A stretch of DNA of 64,000 nucleotides from Astrothelium macrocarpum (lineage: Eukaryota > Ascomycota > Dothideomycetes > Trypetheliales > Trypetheliaceae), in assembly GCA_021030915.1 (NCBI GenBank), contig JAGEMR010000072.1, positions 1 through 64,000 of the forward strand, written 5' to 3'. Shown in pieces: positions 10,989-23,283 of the stretch. How positions within the stretch are numbered: position 1 is the first letter of the stretch; each line of letters begins with the position of its first letter. Position numbers and translations under genes: made by a program. The notes beneath the pieces are model-generated. The model was not told where the DNA came from, did not search any database, and saw only the letters and a program-made list of their open reading frames with translations.

Positions 10989-12254
10989 GAGGATGCTGTT
11001 GACTTGACAATACGAAATATACTCACTCGTGCTTGAAATTTATTTTAATTGAAAACTGTTGATCCAATCAGAAGTGCTTGCATGTTCGTAAAGTAGAAGC
11101 ATAAGGTAGTAAGGAATTGCTGCAGCATCATGACTCGGCTTTAAAAACGACCCGTTCCAAGTTACGATGGTTTCGGTGTGAGACTATCGCCTTATGATGT
11201 CTCATGCCGGGCAGCCATGCAATGTGGAACTACGGTCAATTACATACGAGGTGTTCGGAAAGTGCAACAATGAGTGAGCAAACTCCTTCACGGGATCGCC
11301 AGCCCGCCAATTTTCGCCCGTACGGCATTCCCTCAAAAGTGACATTTTCGATTTCATGGGCTAGCAGGATGATGGCAAATGATTGGAAGCATTTGAAAAG
11401 GCAGAGACTACGGAGCATAATTTTCGTCTTCGTATTCGGCCGATTCTAGAGTATTCGAGAGAGAAGGGCGATCAATCCAATCGGAAAGTAAAGTATGGAT
11501 GGGGCAGGTGTTCGACGGCTGGAACAAGCAAAACGATGTAATTTGGCCGATTCTCGGTTGGAGCTATTCCCGAGCGGGTTTGATGGGATCCGTAGTTTAA
11601 TTTGGGTGCCACCAACGGCTGGCGATGCGATTTCATCTCTCTCACTGGCCCGTTGCCAGGTACCTTACCTACAGGATCGTCTCCACGTGCCCGTCTCCCG
11701 TTTATCTTCAAATGCTAAAATGATGTAGATTTTCAATCCGCGGTTCAAATCTGACAGAAACATGAATGATCATCTGCCCCCACTCTTTGGCCCCAATTAC
11801 GGACGCATCTCACTTCTGAACCAGCACATCCATGCAGCCATCCGCCTATGAGTCCAGACGCCTTAATCGTCGTCCTCGATGATCACCAGGGCTCAAATGA
11901 GCATGTCCCTGCCGGCCATGTGTCGGCCGAAAAGCCGAACTTGGCACCCTACGAGTCTGGACGCAATATCAGTGCCGGCTTGAGCAACTCGCGAAGCGTG
12001 CCCTGCATCTACCAATGCGGTCCCTGGGTTGGCTGATCACCGCCATACAGGAAGCACGGACATAGACTTATTCAAGAAGTCCCAAAACATCTGTTAGCAT
12101 AAGCTAGTTCGTTTGTAGGTTTTCGATATGTTTGCCACCAGCATTTCAAAACATCTTTATCCGTTCGACCTCTTGTTTTCCTTAGTCCTTGCACTTTTCC
12201 TTGTCCTTGCTCGCTATCCCTGATCTTCTTCATTGGATATCAGCGAAAGTCGAA
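10989..12254. other. Intergenic region upstream of the multicopper oxidase
   Basis: About 1.27 kb with only short overlapping frames on both strands. I see no RNA gene or repeat. The right portion should hold the promoter and 5' UTR of the oxidase; the leader from about 12160 to 12240 is pyrimidine-rich. Confidence 0.4.
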
Positions 12255-14141
12255 ATGGATCTCTCTACTATGCTCTCTCTGCTCTTGGGCTTCGTTTTGA
12301 CCATATCTGGAAGTGTACATGCTGCTCAAGCAGGAAATTGCACGCTCACAGTACACGATGCATCCTTTGAGCCGGACATCATCTTGCGGGTCACCCAGCA
12401 GCAGATGAATATTGCGGGTTTCACGGAATCATATCCTGTCGTCAATGGTACATATCCCGGTCCAAGCATTGAGCTTCCTGCGGGTCAACGGACATGGATT
12501 CGCGTCTACAACGACATGGAAACCGACAACTTGACTATGGTACGAATAGAATGTCTCTCTGTTAGAGCGGAACAAAATATTAATCATTGAGCTTAGCACT
12601 GGCATGGCCTAACGCAGAGAGTTGCTCCATTCGCAGACGGGACACCAGAAGCCAGTCAATGGCCTATACCACCCAGTTATTACTTCGATTATGAAGTAGC
12701 ACCCGACGAGGGAGACGAGGGCACCTATTTCTATCATTCACACGTTTACTTCCAAGCTGCAACCGCTGCTGGGCCATTAATCGTCAAGGGTTCTTCTCCT
12801 CCGCCGTATCAATATGATGATGAGTTCATCGTCTTCGTGGGCGACTTCTTTAACAACTCTGGTGACGCAATCACCCAAGGCCTGCTTGCAAATCCATTCG
12901 TTTGGAGTGGCGAAGCGATGGCAATAACCTTCAATGGCCACAGTGGGACGACTAATTACAATGGCTCCAATGTAACGACAGCCTTTGATCCTGCCATTTT
13001 TAACGTGGAGCCATCAAAGACATATCGTTTTCGATTGATCGGAGCGCAGGCACTTTCTCTAGTCACCTTTGGATTTGAAGACCACTCGAATCTCACTATC
13101 ATTGAAGCAGACGGTGCTTACACCAAGCCCGCCTCTACTGACCACATTCAAGTTGGCTCAGGTCAACGCTTCAGCTTTCTCTTGAATACCAAATCAGAAG
13201 ATGAGATTCAATCAAGCGGAAAGACCGATTACTGGATTCAAGAAGAAAATCGTAATCGACCAGCTACTCTTGAAGCCTTTAGTCTTCTCTCCTATAGCAA
13301 CACCACCACCGCGCCCGCACCTCCCACTACAAATCCACTCACGCTTCCCCAAGAGGTCGAGAACTGGCTGGAATACACTCTGGAACCGACTACTGCAAAC
13401 GATTTCCCGACAGCTGATGAAGTCACCCGTCGCTTAACCATTACCATCAACCAAGTCAGTAATGGAACCCTCGTATGGGACCAGAACAATCTCACATGGA
13501 CGGAGACGACACCGTCGGTTCCCTATTTAGTTTCAATCTACGAGCAAGGCGAAGCTGCGATCCCCAACTACAATGTCAGCGTTGCTAATGGTGGCTGGGA
13601 TCCAAAGACCAAGGCTTTCCCAGCCAAAATTGGCGAGGTCCTGGAGATTATCATACAAAATGATGGTGGTCCTACTGGCGGTTTCGATCAGCACCCATTT
13701 CATTTCCACGGGCGTCATTTCTGGGATATCGGTACAGGGAACGGGACTTATGACCCGACTGAGAACGAAAAGAAACTAGCGGGATACACTCCAGCAACTA
13801 GGGATACAGTCTGGGTGTACAGGTGGCTAGCGCAAGGTGCAGATTACGAAAAGCTCGGGTGGAGAGGTATTCGAGTGAGAGTGACTGATGCTGGCGTGTG
13901 GATGTTCCATTGTCATATTCTACAGCATCTCATTATGGGTAAGTTTTGCGACCACCTTTCCACCAATCATCCTGGTAATTCAGCGTTAACATGGAAATCA
14001 GGAATGGCTACGACATGGGTGTTTGGCGATTACAGTCAGATTGTCGCAAATCCGGAGACGATGCAAGGTTATTTGACATATGGTGGGAATGTTTATGGCA
14101 CAAATAGTAGCGATCCTACAGTGTGCCATTTCTTCGATTGA
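12255..14141 (+). CDS. Multicopper oxidase, ascorbate oxidase type
   Basis: Three exons (12255-12539, 12597-13938, 14002-14141) encode 588 residues. A hydrophobic signal peptide covers about residues 1-23, so the enzyme is secreted or vesicular. Four copper-binding regions are visible: HWHG straight after intron 1, FYHSHVYFQ, HPFHFHGRHFW, and HCHILQHLIMGM near the C-terminus. This set provides the type 1 copper and the trinuclear cluster used to oxidise a substrate and reduce oxygen to water. The C-terminal HLIMGM and overall size fit the fungal ascorbate-oxidase/Abr1-like clade better than classical laccases. Many N-glycosylation sites (NLT, NGT, NGS) support secretion. A role in pigment or phenolic oxidation is inference. 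It converges on EXO70. Confidence 0.88.
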
Positions 14142-14507
14142 AGGCCAAAAGCGTACTTTATGTGCATAAAATTTTGTAATGATATCCACAAGAATTTCGA
14201 AATATTTCCAAACTTTGACTTTCCAAAACCTCATCCGCCCTAAACTATCAAAGGATCCCAAGGGTATCACAACGTCATCCAATCTTCTCAACGCAGACTC
14301 GTTCCGATACTCAATCGATCCCCTCCCTAATCATCATTCCTACGATGCCACTTTCCTATGCATCATCAATTCCTCTGACACCACCTCTTTATGCATCAAG
14401 AATCCTCCAATCCCACCCCCTTCACCGCCCCTTCCCCCAAAATCCCCTCCCTAATCATCACAATCCCTCCCAAATCCATCGATCCCCTCCCCACATCCTC
14501 CCTCAAC
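14142..14507. other. Spacer between convergent genes
   Basis: This 366-base stretch is unusually C/T-rich on the plus strand from 14180 onward. It lies between the oxidase stop and the EXO70 stop and should contain both 3' UTRs. Long plus-strand open frames here and over EXO70 arise from base composition. Confidence 0.45.
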
Positions 14508-16601
14508 TCACGCCACCAAGCTCGCCAACACCTGCCCCATCCCCCCTTTATCCCACTTCACATACTTCCCTTTCCCCTTATCAATCTCATGATACCGATC
14601 CCAAAACCTCCCATACAGCGCGCCCACCACCCCCTCCACCGCCTTCCCCAACGCCTGCCTCACCTCCGCCTCCATACGATAACTCTTGTGCCGCGCCACC
14701 AGCTCCTCAAACGCGGCATTGAACGCGCGGAACTTCTCCTTGATCGCATCGCGCTCCTTGCCACTCAACGCCTTCACAATCGCGGCGGAATCCACCGCCC
14801 CACCCGCACTCGCCCCAGCAGCACCAGGCGGTGGCCCGCCCGACGTCGGCCGCGCGCCCCCCGAAACCGACTTGGTCGTGTGCTGCACGTCCAGCAGGTG
14901 CTTGGCCGCGTCCTGCCACGCGTCGGTGTACGCCTTCTCGGCGGCCTTGCGGCGCGCCGCGAGCACGGCCGGGGGCGGCCCGGGAGCCAACGCGCGCGAA
15001 AGCTCGGATTGGCGGATCCCGCGGTCGACGGTCGCGATGCTGTTCGCGAGGAACACGCCCTGGGTGGCGCGGGTGCGGTGGAAGGCGCGGGCGCGCGTGT
15101 CGAGGGAGGTGAGGAGGGTGTCGAGGGTGTCGGCTGCGTAGTGCTGGAACAGTTGGCGGCCGTCGGCGCCGACGTCGAAGGATTTGAGCGTGGGCACGGA
15201 CGCGGTGGAGGAGGTTGAGGTGGTGGTTGTGGTGGTAGAAGAGGTAGTGGTGGACCAGCCGCCGTCGCCGAGAGAGCGCATGAGTGAGGTGATGGGTGGC
15301 ATGTAGGAGGTCATGGTTTGTAGGCGTGTCATGGTTTCGGCGACGATGGGGACGGTGCCGCCGTCGGGGGGGAGGGTGGGCATGGATTGGATGCGCGTGT
15401 GGATGTCGTCGAGGAGGTGGGGGAAGGCTTGCTTGGCGGTGTCGCGGATGGGTTTGAGCGCGTCGGAGATGGGACGTTTGAGTTCGCCGGTGCGTGATTC
15501 GAGGTTGAGGTAGAGGTTGGAAACGACGTCGACGATTTCGAAGCCAAGGTAGCAATCGGTGATGAGGTGGTTTTGGACGTGCGTATTGAGATCGCGGAGG
15601 GTTCGAGAGAATTCGTTGAGAGAGGCTTGGCAGGTGGCGTTTAAGACTGGACTCCAGTCTTCGCGCGCAAAGATGTTGCAGATATTATCATACTCGGCGA
15701 CGTACATGCCTTCCACGCCTTGGGCGTATGTTCCTATCGCACATGCGCCTTGTCGGTAGAGTGCATCAGCATTTGTCTTGCGTGCCGTTGACATTGATGC
15801 TGCAGATAGATTTTGTAGACTTGTCGATATGTAGTCGCCTCTTGTCTCGACATATGCCCGAGATGTTGGTGTGTCTTTGACTTCGTACTGAGATGTCTGA
15901 GATACAGTAGTGGCACAGTGGCTGTTCACGGTTCGTAGTGTGGAAATCTTTTCCTGAGGTATGGTTGGGAATGGTTCCTCTACCGCCACATTAGTCGCAA
16001 GCTCCACCTCCCGGAGTAGGAACATTCTTACGTTTTGTAATATAATGTAGAGGCTCTATAGGTCTATTGTCCTCTCTTAGTACCGACCTAAAGATGTCTT
16101 CGAGTTCTTTATTTCCGAGTTTTAACAGCAGACTGAGTTCAGACACGGTCTTGTGGTTTGACTTGAGGTTGGAGCGTTTCAAATCGCTGAGCGCGCGGTT
16201 CATGCGGTCTATGGATGCAATGTAGTCGTTGAGTCCAGTCTTCTTCGGCCTATGAGAGTTTTGTTAGCACTAAGGGCTAGGATGCGTGACATGCGGATAG
16301 CACAATACCCTTGCTTGATGATGCGTTCCTCTCGACTGGTGTTGTCCAGAGGAGCGCGCATACGGTCAATGGCATCAAGCAGCCGATCGACATTGGAAAT
16401 GGAAGTCTGAATGCGCTGGGTGTTCCCGAAAGCAGGACCAACAGAGTCCTGTACATTGTCGCCTGTGCTTTGCAGTCGAATGACAGAGCCTTGGATTCTT
16501 TTGGTCAAGCCCTTGAGTTTCTCGAGGTTAGCAGACAGAACTTCGACTTCGGCGCTTTCCTCAGCATGAAGGCCTTTCTGAGCACTCAAGATTGCGGCCA
16601 T
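14508..16601 (-). CDS. EXO70: Exocyst complex subunit Exo70
   Basis: Three minus-strand exons: 16601-16309, 16249-16032 and 15979-14508, giving 660 residues. The start is the ATG at 16601 (MAAILSAQKGLHAEESAEV). The N-terminal coiled-coil region with LDAIDRMRAPLD and the C-terminal helical bundle ending YHEIDKGKGKYVKWDK fit fungal Exo70, and the length is close to the yeast protein (about 620). Exo70 binds PI(4,5)P2 and Rho GTPases and tethers secretory vesicles at the plasma membrane during polarised growth. A Ser/Thr-rich linker near residue 410 and a Gly/Ala/Pro-rich insert near residue 560 look like local low-complexity expansions. The 3' two-thirds are clearly GC-richer than the 5' exons. 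Confidence 0.88.
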
Positions 16602-17380
16602 GGCGATAAAGTTGGAAGCGTAGATTTTTGTGTTGGTCTTATTACATTTTGAAAAGGGTAGCAGGATCGGAGCAAGAAGAGGGGAGAGCTGGAAGAGGAA
16701 CACCAAAAGGAGGACACCAAAAGGAATAAACTCTAGAAATGCCGGCAATTCTAAACAAATCTGTAGCAGTTCATGCAGAAAGAGACGGAGATAGCCAGGA
16801 CTGAACACCTGGTCCGTGCGTGTGGAGGTGGCATCAATGCACCAAATACTTTGACACCGACGCCACTTACCTAATCATTGAATCTTTAATATCGAGTCTA
16901 TCATCTGTCTTGATTATCATTCCGCCGATCATGCGCTGACGCTTACGTGATGACGGAACCGTTCATCTCAGAGACCATCGACGGCTGAACTGTTTACCCG
17001 CTACCAGGCGAGACACTATCCGTTGCTTCACATAGACTATACGTACCGTATAATTGACAAGACCAGGATGCATCTGGCCGTCATGCAGCCTTGATGCAGA
17101 ATGATAAGCTGCCGTTTTCCTCACGCATACAAGGTCGCCGACGTGCTAGCTTCGTCTAAAAGAAGTCACAAGGGGGCGCAATCGTGTCTCTCTGAGTCTC
17201 AGCCTCACGCAGGTAAACCACATTCAATACTTTCTCTCCTTTCCTCGTTTGTTGGATTTCGTGTGAATCATCGCATCTTGTGCTCCAAGTTCAGGATGCT
17301 TGCTGATAATTTCAATTTCCCCTCTTAATTCTACTTCTCGCCCCTTCCACTTGCTTTTTCATACCCCAGCGGTATCGAGG
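16602..17380. other. Divergent intergenic region
   Basis: This 779-base region separates EXO70 from the GT8 gene, which point away from each other, so it holds both promoters. The stretch just before 17381 is pyrimidine-rich, as in many fungal leaders. No other feature is seen. Confidence 0.4.
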
Positions 17381-18457
17381 ATGGTATCTCGTTCCTCACG
17401 TTCTGCTCTTGTATCGTCTTTCATATGCCTCGTGTTATTCTTTGCTTTCAGTGTCACTCTTAAAGGCAGATCGACCATTGGGCATTTTCCCATAAAAGTA
17501 ACCGGTCTAACCCCGGGAAATCAAGTCCCACCCAGTAATGCAAATGCAGTGCAGACGGAAAGAGTTGCCTATGCAACATTGTTGACAGCTACTATGGTTG
17601 ATGTGAATGAGTCAAATGATGAAGAAGACCACAATTTTGTCGCAACTCGAATCCTGGCCTGGCAACTCTTACACTCTTCGGTTACACGATCGGATCGGTC
17701 CATACCTTTTCTTGTTCTTGTCACTGAAGATGTTTCTAAATCCAAACGTGAACGTCTTACCATGGACGGTGCTACAGTGATCTCAGTTGATTATGTCAGA
17801 GAAGGTAAAGATTGGATGCATGGCGAGATGCCTGAATGGAGAGACCTTTTTGCCAAATTACGTGCTTGGGAATTGATTGAGTACTCGCGCGTTTTGTTTC
17901 TCGATAGCGATATGATTCTAACTGGACCTCTTGATGAAATCTTCGATGCTCCAGAGGCCTCGCCTATGCTCACAGTACACATCGAGGGAGAAGAGTTTTT
18001 CGATGACGAATTACCTCCGCCGGAAACATACCTGTTTGCATCCACGCGAGAAGTCGATTCAGTACATGCGTCTCATTCCACCATAGACAATGGTGATTCA
18101 AAAGACGCAAACTACTTCGACACGGGATTCTTTCTATTTTCGCCCTCACTTACGCTATTTGAGCATTACAAATCCGTTATGAATGTTTCGAATCGCTTTG
18201 ACTCAAGGCACGTGGAGCAAAACTTTTTCAACTATGCCCATCGGCGAAACGGGCCTATGCCATGGCAAGACTTTGGTAATCAATGGAATATTAGACATCC
18301 TACGGTAGACGATGTCGCGACTGGAGTGCAGAGCTTGCATGACAAGTGGTGGCATCCACACACGGACGAGAGACTGAAAGAATTCTACCAGGAGGTTAGA
18401 TGGAGAATGGAGGGTTTCTATGAAGCTTGGGATCGGTCAATGGGCTTTGAGAAATGA
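17381..18457 (+). CDS. GT8-type glycosyltransferase, type II membrane protein
   Basis: A single exon of 358 residues begins at the ATG at 17381. A signal anchor (SSFICLVLFFAFSVTL, about residues 13-30) suggests a Golgi type II protein with a lumenal catalytic domain. The key motif is LFLDSDMILTGPLDEIF around residue 172, containing the DxD that binds the metal and nucleotide sugar in GT8 enzymes. Later segments such as YFDTGFFLFSPS and VEQNFFNYAHR match the typical fold of glycogenin/galactinol-synthase-like transferases. The sugar donor and acceptor cannot be told from sequence. Fungal relatives are often annotated as glucuronosyl- or N-acetylglucosaminyltransferase-like. The next gene follows only about 245 bases downstream. 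Confidence 0.8.
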   Translation: MVSRSSRSALVSSFICLVLFFAFSVTLKGRSTIGHFPIKVTGLTPGNQVPPSNANAVQTERVAYATLLTATMVDVNESNDEEDHNFVATRILAWQLLHSSVTRSDRSIPFLVLVTEDVSKSKRERLTMDGATVISVDYVREGKDWMHGEMPEWRDLFAKLRAWELIEYSRVLFLDSDMILTGPLDEIFDAPEASPMLTVHIEGEEFFDDELPPPETYLFASTREVDSVHASHSTIDNGDSKDANYFDTGFFLFSPSLTLFEHYKSVMNVSNRFDSRHVEQNFFNYAHRRNGPMPWQDFGNQWNIRHPTVDDVATGVQSLHDKWWHPHTDERLKEFYQEVRWRMEGFYEAWDRSMGFEK

Positions 18458-18701
18458 AGCTTGCCATAGCTGGTATGGGTTGATTCTGCGCAGCGGCTGT
18501 CCCTGACGATCACGCACGGACCAATGACGACGATGTTGTTGAGAAAATGCTTGCTCGCCACATGCTTACCCTGCAAAATCTTCATGGCACAATCGCATGC
18601 TGATTTCTTGCCTGACCGTGACTTAATTCAACGTCCAGGAATAGTAAATTTGTTTTTCTTGAATGTATTGGCTATCATGATTATACGTTTGTTCTTGGGC
18701 G

Positions 18702-21222
18702 ATGCTTCGACTTTACTTCCGGCACCTCCGAAGCAACTTGGCACTCTTCTCAAGCCACCATAGAAATAAAACATCAAGGTCAGTGACGCCATTAAATGGA
18801 CTTGTTTGGCTTATTCAATTGCACTTCAACGGTTTAGCGCTGACGTAAATGCAGAGCCGACTTTACTCGCCTTCGATCTGTTGCAATACGTAACATACAG
18901 AGGAACTCCACCTCAATACGGACAAGTATTTTGCTGCTTTTTACTTTGAGTAGCGCATACGTAGTAGCCTCAGAAAGCTCTTTTGATGTTTTCAGGAGGC
19001 TTCGCATACATGCAGATAGCCCGAGCAGCCCACAATGGTCATTCGGCCGCCCCACAACCATTTCTTCAAGGGACGACGCGAAGAAGAAAAGCTACAATGA
19101 ATTCATGGACACAGATGATTCCGAGGATCATACCAGCTGTCCGAATGTCCCAGGAGAAGGTGAATCAGAGCAACGCATCCCCAACCACTCTCCACGACCA
19201 CCAGATCCAAGCATTTTCCCAGTATGGCTCAAATCTCTGCCTGGTCTCATAAAGAAGTTGCAATCCGAATTGTCCATGGCCCCTGGGTCGTTGGCCGAAG
19301 AGCTATGGAGAGAAGCCAATGATCCCGAATGCAACCCAGAGATTATGTGGGATGCCCAAGTGCGCGTGTCGGAAGATCTATGTGAGGAAGAACAAGCTTT
19401 TCTACGCAAAAGACGACAATTTACACGTGTCGCTCTTGCAAAATACCTCAATTTGAATGAAGAAGACGTCCATGAAGATGATATCCCAACGATAGCCATT
19501 TGCAGCTCCGGCGGCGGCCTAAGAGCTCTCGTTGCCGGAACCGGGAGTCACCTCGCAGCCAAAGAAGACGGGCTCTTCGACTGTGCAACGTATACGGCAG
19601 GCGTTTCCGGATCATGCTGGCTCCAGGCTCTGTATTACTCGACGATAACAAGGCAGAGCCATGCAAGGCTAATCCAGCACCTTAAAAATCGATTAGGAAC
19701 TCATGTCGCCTTCCCGCCAGCTGCACTAAGCCTTCTCAGTTCGGCCCCAACAAACAAATACCTCTTGAGCGGTGTTCTCGAAAAGAAACGAGGTGATCCT
19801 CAGGCAGACTTTGGGCTTGTGGATATCTGGGGTGTCTTACTTGCAGCGCGACTCATGGTTCCAAGGGGAGATCTTGCCGTTAACGAGCTCGACTTGAAAA
19901 TCTCCAATCAGCGTGGGTACGTCGATGCTGGGCAGAATCCTCTTCCCATTTACACCTCTGTTCGCCACGAAGTACCAATCGACTTGGAAATTGCAAAAGC
20001 AAAAGATGACGAGCATCAAACCCTGAATGAAGAAGCCCGGCGAAAGGCGACGGAAAAAGCCAAACAGGAATCTTGGTTTGAGTGGTTTGAATGTACGCCG
20101 TATGAATTCTTCTCCGAAGAACTCTGCGCTGGAATTCCAACATACGCCCTTGGCCGGCCTTTTGCAAATGGAAAAACTCAATGGCGCGAGAATGGATTGG
20201 CTCTTCCAGAACTCCGTCTTCCCCTTCTGATGGGCATCTGGGGTTCCGCATTCTGTGCAACTTTGAGTCATTATTGGAAGGAAATCAAACCTCTTGTCAA
20301 GACTCTCGCTGGCTTCCGCGAATCCGGACTAGAGGCTTGGATCGAAAGTCAGGATGAAGAGATGGGCAGATTCCATCCCATTGACCCCGCTGAAATCTCG
20401 AATTTCGCATATGGCCTGGAAGCAAGGTTATCCACCACTGTCCCGCAAAGCATGACCAGCAAAAAGACCCTGGAACTCATGGACGCTGGCATGAGCAACA
20501 ACCTCCCCATCTACCCCCTCCTCCGTCCCGGTAGAAACGTAGACGTCATCGTCGCCTTCGATGTCTCTGCAGACATCAAGAAAGAAAACTGGATCGGTGT
20601 TGCAGACGGCTACGTCAAGCAACGCGGCATCAAGGGCTGGCCCGTCGGCGCCGGTTGGCCTCCCGAAAACGAATCCATCGCAGAGACCACACGCGCACTC
20701 GACAAAGCACACGCTACGTCGCCAGCGGATGCGCAGGCGAAGCTACAGCAAGCGAAACAGAACCCACCTGCGAAAGAATCGCAGGACGCACCCTATTCCT
20801 CCCCCATCCCAGGCGGCCGTACCACCGACCTAGGATACTGCACCGTCTGGGTTGGCACGTCTACCTCCTCCGACACCTCTCCCCGGTCCTCCTCCCCTCC
20901 TTCTCCCAACCCCTCCGCTACATCTGTTCCAGGCATAACGCTCATTTACTTCCCCCTCCTCCGCAACCCGCGCGTGCCCTCGCTGGACCCGCAGACGTCC
21001 ACGCCGCCCTTCCTGTCGACCTGGAACTTCGTCTACACGCCCGACGAGGTGGAGCACTGTGTTGCGCTCGCGCGCGCAAACTACGACGAGGGGAAGGAGC
21101 AGATGCGGAGGGCGGTGAGGGCGGTGTATGAGCGGAAAAAGGGGATGAGGCTGGAGAGAGAGCGCGAGCGGAAGGAGGTGCGGGAAGAGAGGGAGAGGGG
21201 CGTGGGGGATCTGTTTAGTTGA
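18702..21222 (+). CDS. Mitochondrial-type cytosolic phospholipase A2 / lysophospholipase-domain protein
   Basis: Two exons, 18702-18778 and 18855-21222, give 814 residues. The big exon alone has no early ATG, but an upstream exon starting MLRLYFRHLRSNLALF splices in phase (GTCAGT donor, GCAG acceptor). It creates a basic, Arg-rich, acid-free presequence followed by a hydrophobic stretch: a mitochondrial targeting pattern. The catalytic domain shows the oxyanion motif SGGGLRAL (about residue 245), the nucleophile elbow GVSGSCW (Ser about 277) and the Asp of MDAGMSNNLP (about 569), the Ser/Asp dyad of cPLA2 enzymes that cleave phospholipid acyl chains. The C-terminus is an Arg/Glu-rich helix. 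A role in mitochondrial lipid turnover is inferred from the presequence. Confidence 0.8.
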
Positions 21223-21616
21223 TTGAATGGAGTGGGTTTTGTGGGTGTGGGGCAAAGCGAGTTAGGGAGAAGTGGGAGGAGGGATGGATGGATTGCGTGG
21301 AGATACCAAATTTGATTGGGTTAGGGGGCGTTTGTACGGTGCTAGAAAGGCTTTCTTGGGAGTTATTTTTGGCACGGCTCAACGCTACGGCGGTGAATTG
21401 GCGTGTTGCTAGGAGATGTAGAACATCAAGGATGGTGCATCGAAGATCGCGAGGGGAGTGCAAAGACGGCTCATGTGAAACCAAGATCGATGCAGCGAAA
21501 GCTTTCACAGCAATTTTAATCTGTCCAAAGCGGACTGCTGCAGACCGGAAAGCGATTCAGCTCGCAAAAGTTTCACAGCAATTTTAGTCTATCCAAAACG
21601 GGTAACCATTGTGTGG
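21223..21616. other. Spacer with tandem TTTCACAGCAATTTTA motif
   Basis: Between the phospholipase and the transposon lie two copies of a 16-base motif, at 21503-21518 and 21571-21586. A third copy lies at 23113-23128, just beyond the transposon. Surrounding bases are partly conserved (ATCTGTCCAAAGCGG versus GTCTATCCAAAACGG). This suggests an older short repeat array into which the transposon inserted. Confidence 0.5.
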
Positions 21617-23104
21617 CAGGCATATAGGCAAATTAATCGGGACCACACAACCCGCGTTTCCCCATCAACCCCACCAAATTTACTAGTAAACAGCGGGCGC
21701 TGCTGGGCCATTCCACCAATAACACTTTAATTCATCCATTTTTGTTTATTTTCGTTTTATTCAAATATGGTGGTGAATTATAATTTTGATGGTCATATCA
21801 ATATACGTCAATTGTTAACGTCTGATTCTGAATTATTATTTCGTCAGTCAAATAAAACTGTTCGTACGTCTCGTCGAATTGTTCTAAGAATAACTTTCGA
21901 TATTGAAAATATCTTTTCACCATTTCAATATTGATCCAAACGTCAAATCCTTCAAATATTCGATTATTCTTATTCGACAATTTATTATTATTTTAAAGAT
22001 ATCATTTTAAAATATATAGATTCAGTTACAAAATCAGAATAATAACGAATTTTTAATCACGTTTTTATTATAATAATTCTTTATTAAATTACGTTCAATT
22101 TTGAACATCATATTCTTATATTTTTAAATATATATCTTGAATTATCTCTTTTTTATTCAATTGATATATTAAAAAAATGATTTGTTGAATAAGATTATTA
22201 TCGTTGTAAAATATACTGGGGACGATATATTAAATCTATTTCAAAATAGAATCAAATCGATTTCATCAGAAAATATTTTTATTGGATAAAAGAAGATTGG
22301 AAATTCGTATATTTCTCAGACGAAATCCATTTTATTATTGATAAAAAGAATCATCATTAGATCATTAGATACTATTGGCAGCGTTATAAATCTGAATATA
22401 TATAATTCAAATCATAACGGAATAATATCATATTATATTATTAGATTATTATTGATTAAAATTTCAAAATTGAATTATATTTATATTAGAATCAAAAAGA
22501 AATTAAAAATTTGATATAAAAATGATATATGAAAATATTGGAAGAAATTTATCTATCTATTTTTTATATATATCAAATCATTTTATCTAAATATATATAT
22601 GAATACGTTATTCTTGAAAAAGATGGGAATAATATTCATGATAATCATTTAAAATATAATTTTATTAACGAATTTAAAAAAAATTATGGAATTAAATTAT
22701 ATAAAAATTATTCGTATAATCCTGATTTCAGTATTATTAAAATGATATAAAAGATTATCAAATAACGAATTTATACAAATCATCGTGACTGTCTTATTCA
22801 GAATCAGTTTATCAGAATTATTCGTTATGAATGGAATCAATTGATTCAGAAGGAAATCAACAAATAGATATTGATAATGGAGGACCGTATATACGCCTAT
22901 TTGGACGTTCAGAGCCTCTTCATCAGATATTAATAAGACGAAAGACTAATTAATTAATAAAATTGCTTCGGTTTTTATTTAATTCTGAATTCTAATATGA
23001 TATGGCTGAATTTTCCAACAGCGCCCGCTGTTTATTAGTAAATTTGGTGGGGTTGATGGGGAAACGCGGGTTGTGTGGTCCCGATTAATTTGCCTATATG
23101 CCTG
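21617..23104 (+). mobile_element. Decayed Tc1/mariner-family DNA transposon with 90-bp inverted repeats
   Basis: Positions 21617-21706 and 23015-23104 are inverted copies of each other with two transitions in 90 bases. The interior is extremely AT-rich. Plus-strand translation still shows a Tc1/mariner signature, WKFVYFSDEIHF (first catalytic Asp block), near 22290, and YSYNPDFSIIK, matching the SPDLNPIE block, near 22720. Stops interrupt everything, so it is dead, and the pattern fits RIP. The boundary is ambiguous: either the repeats start at 21617 with GTGG on both sides, or the element is 21625-23096 with TA duplications, inserted at the centre of a 14-base palindrome. Confidence 0.8.
21800..22910 (+). 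pseudogene. Tc1/mariner transposase relic
   Basis: This is the coding remnant inside the element. Recognisable pieces on the plus strand include FSDEIHF followed by an Arg/Trp-containing block, then a GIKLYKNYSYNPDFSIIK block and an EWNQLIQKEIN block. These stand in the order expected for the DDE/D transposase of Tc1-like elements. Multiple stop codons and A/T-biased codons separate them. Limits are approximate. Confidence 0.55.
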
Positions 23105-23157
23105 GTGGCACATTTCACAGCAATTTTAGCGTCGCCGCAGTCAGCTATCCTACCCTA

Positions 23158-23252
23158 GCTCCACGTAGGAGCAATTCCGAGCCGAAATCGACACGGGCCA
23201 CCATCACCAAATTAGCAGCCTTTAAAGCTCCAATCTGCTTTCGTTTTATTTC

Positions 23253-23283
<31 letters not shown>

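Noticed and set aside
14391..15218. Long plus-strand open frames opposite EXO70
   Set aside because: They are Pro/Arg/His-rich shadows caused by the GC bias of the EXO70 minus-strand exon; no motif and no plausible start.
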